DNA from: JASJBU01 sp039714735
Lineage (GTDB): Bacteria; Pseudomonadota; Gammaproteobacteria; Chromatiales; Chromatiaceae
Direction of reading: 5' to 3'
Assembly (NCBI GenBank): GCA_039714735.1
Contig: JBDLIT010000182.1
Location: forward strand, 1-7,055
Length of the DNA stretch: 7,055 nucleotides
Shown here: positions 5,792 to 7,055 of the stretch, one piece after another
How positions within the stretch are numbered: the first letter of the stretch is position 1
How the letters are laid out: every line of letters starts with the position of its first letter
Position numbers and translations under genes: made by a program
The notes under the pieces: generated by a model
Told to the model about the DNA's origin: nothing
Seen by the model: only the letters and a program-made list of their open reading frames with translations
The model's database searches: none

Positions 5792-5843
5792 TCAGTGGTA
5801 ATCCACAATCTCCACATCGAAAGCATCGCCCTGTTTCCAGATA
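5792..5843 (-). pseudogene. higB: C-terminal remnant of a HigB-family toxin gene
   Basis: The minus strand reads RIWKQGDAFDVEIVDYH followed by TGA (stop 5792-5794), closely resembling the conserved C-terminus of HigB/RelE-fold mRNA-cleaving toxins (…DAYDVEIVDYH). Only about 17-18 codons survive. Upstream the sequence runs directly into the 3' end of the integrase gene (stop at 5855). The rest of the toxin gene appears to have been replaced or deleted at a junction next to the integrase. Its place just before the higA remnant supports the call. Confidence 0.7.
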
Positions 5844-5854
5844 CGGGCTCGCTG

Positions 5855-6898
5855 CTACCGCCCTACCAACTGATCCAAACGCTCGACCAGATCTTCGGCC
5901 CGGAGGTGTGTATAACGTTTCAACATCTGCATGGACTTGTGGCCGGAGATAGCGGCGACTTCCTGATCGCCGAGACCGGCCTCGACCAGGCGGGATACCG
6001 CCTCGTGACGCAGGTCGTGAAAGCGAAAACCCTGGATAGCAGCTTCTTTCAGTGTGCGGTGCCAGGCTGGTCGGAATTCGTAGGGCCGACGTATGCCATC
6101 TCGGCCCGGTTCACCCCAGAAGATCAGATCGGTATCCAAAGGGCGTACAGGATTGTCCAGCGCCATGCGAAACACTTTCGCCGCTTCTCGTGTGAGTGGT
6201 ACGGTTCGGGCGGAGCCGTTTTTGGTCTCGCTCAGGTGTGCGGTACGTTTTTGCAGGCTCACCTGCCGGCGCGTCAGTGACTTGATCTCACCGGTACGCA
6301 TACCAGTGTAGAGGGCGATGCGGGCAATCCAACCGAGCATCGGATTGGAGTGCCTGTCGCAAGCCTTGAGCAGGGTAATTTCCTCATCTGAAGAAAGACG
6401 GCGATCGCGGCCTTTCGGTGGCGCCGGTTTACGGATGTTGGCGACCGGATTGTAGAACAAGCCGACACGCCATTCCTTGATGGCGATAGTGAAGAGATGC
6501 GACAGCAAGGAGAGTTCCAGGCGAACGGTGCTGGGTGACTTGCCAGCCTCCAGCCGTTCGTCACGATACTTGGCCACCAGGTCCGGCGTGATGGCCGCCA
6601 GACTGTAGGCACCTAAACTGGTCTTCAGTGCCTTGGCCTTATGTTTTTCGGCACTGTGGGTGCTGGGTTTCTTGGTGGATGAGACCTCGCGCAGATATCG
6701 GTCCAGTGCATGCTTTAGCAGGATACGGTCAGAACCGGCACGGTCGATGTACACACCACGCACCATGTCATCCTCGGTGCGTCGCGCCCAGTCTTCAGCA
6801 TCACGTTTGGTGCGGAAGGTCTTGATGTTGGTCGGCCAACCGCGCTTGCGGATGACAGCCTTCCAGGTCGCTGAGGGAGTCTTTGTGATGGTTGCCAT
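5855..6898 (-). CDS. int: Tyrosine integrase of the tRNA-Phe-integrated element
   Basis: A 347-residue phage-type site-specific recombinase. It has an N-terminal arm-binding segment (~1-60, with SATWKAVIRKRGWPTNIKTF and RDAEDWARRTEDDMVRG), a core-binding SAM-like domain (~62-150) and a catalytic domain (~165-347). All active-site residues are present: R201 (YTGMRTGE), K226 (SETKNG), H294 and R297 (HDLRHE), H320 (SGHKS) and nucleophile Y329 (RYTHLR). The frame is intact. ATG 6898 is preceded by GGAG with a 6-base spacer. The gene begins 87 bp from a tRNA-Phe 3' end and reads away from it, so the integration site is almost certainly that tRNA 3' end and the element extends leftward. A weak -10-like TACAAT lies in the 6899-6984 gap. 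Downstream it ends against the higB remnant. Confidence 0.95.
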   Translation of the reverse strand: MATITKTPSATWKAVIRKRGWPTNIKTFRTKRDAEDWARRTEDDMVRGVYIDRAGSDRILLKHALDRYLREVSSTKKPSTHSAEKHKAKALKTSLGAYSLAAITPDLVAKYRDERLEAGKSPSTVRLELSLLSHLFTIAIKEWRVGLFYNPVANIRKPAPPKGRDRRLSSDEEITLLKACDRHSNPMLGWIARIALYTGMRTGEIKSLTRRQVSLQKRTAHLSETKNGSARTVPLTREAAKVFRMALDNPVRPLDTDLIFWGEPGRDGIRRPYEFRPAWHRTLKEAAIQGFRFHDLRHEAVSRLVEAGLGDQEVAAISGHKSMQMLKRYTHLRAEDLVERLDQLVGR

Positions 6899-6984
6899 GA
6901 CGGTCTCCGGAGCACAGGTGTTCCGAAATTGTACCGCATGACACAGGGATTAAATATGACTTACAGCTAACTTATTGTTTTATA
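6899..6984 (-). promoter_or_regulatory. Spacer between int and tRNA-Phe, expected to hold the int promoter and Int arm sites
   Basis: This 86-bp gap carries the int ribosome site (GGAG at 6905-6908, minus strand) and an AT-rich stretch next to the tRNA. TACAAT occurs upstream of int on the minus strand without a good -35 partner. No direct repeat of the tRNA end was found elsewhere in the window, so the second att copy must lie outside it. Confidence 0.35.
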
Positions 6985-7055
6985 TGGTGGCCAGGGACAG
7001 AATCGAACTGCCGACACGGGGATTTTCAGTCCCCTGCTCTACCGACTGAGCTACC
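6985..7055 (-). tRNA. tRNA-Phe (GAA), 5' end beyond the window
   Basis: Read on the minus strand, the sequence shows a D-arm (GCTCAGTCGGTAGAGC), a 5-bp anticodon stem GGGGA/TCCCC around loop CTGAAAA with anticodon GAA (7025-7027), a T-arm GGCAG-TTCGATT-CTGTC, the 3' acceptor strand CCTGGCC, discriminator A and an encoded CCA (6985-6987). Only the first five acceptor bases lie outside the window. The 3' half is the likely attachment core of the adjacent integrase and has been rebuilt intact by the element. Confidence 0.95.

Noticed and set aside
5774..6280. Plus-strand open frame of 168 codons
   Set aside because: It is antisense to the integrase catalytic domain, whose active-site motifs are all intact on the minus strand.
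6985..7055. Second att copy within the window
   Set aside because: I looked for a repeat of the tRNA 3' half elsewhere in the window and saw none; the other end must be outside.

Overview
The window looks like one end of an integrated mobile or genomic island in a gammaproteobacterium. That assignment rests on the general look of the proteins and on CCA being encoded in the tRNA; no marker fixes the genus. The right edge is a tRNA-Phe gene (minus strand, 5' end cut off by the window). A complete tyrosine integrase gene starts 87 bp from it and reads away from it, the classic layout of an element inserted at a tRNA 3' end. Every protein-coding gene I accept is on the minus strand, so the text below runs right to left.

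Right part (about 4388-7055), the integration and maintenance module: tRNA-Phe, integrase, the wreck of a higBA toxin-antitoxin pair, a leader with a candidate promoter, a small AlpA-like DNA-binding protein, and an overlapping winged-helix protein of the type found beside integrases and plasmid replication modules.

Middle (about 3482-4387), roughly 900 bp with no convincing gene but rich in structure. Five tandem units of 44-45 bp (4176-4399) each open with a 19-bp palindrome. Base changes in one arm are nearly always matched in the other arm. Just to its left is a region of nested inverted repeats (3999-4094). I read this as a candidate replication, partition or recombination site of the element. 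It is the most unusual feature here.

Left part (1-3481), a cargo and defence region: a second tyrosine recombinase of a different family, bracketed by inverted repeats and carrying an abnormal C-terminal tail; a calcineurin-type metallophosphoesterase; a winged-helix/MNT nucleotidyltransferase whose start lies inside a large palindromic operator; an overlapping HEPN-like protein (probable toxin-antitoxin pair); and the N-terminal part of a type I restriction-modification methyltransferase (hsdM) that runs off the left edge. Short overlaps (recombinase/phosphoesterase, nucleotidyltransferase/HEPN) suggest coupled expression. The restriction system and the nucleotidyltransferase/HEPN pair together look like a small defence island carried by the element.
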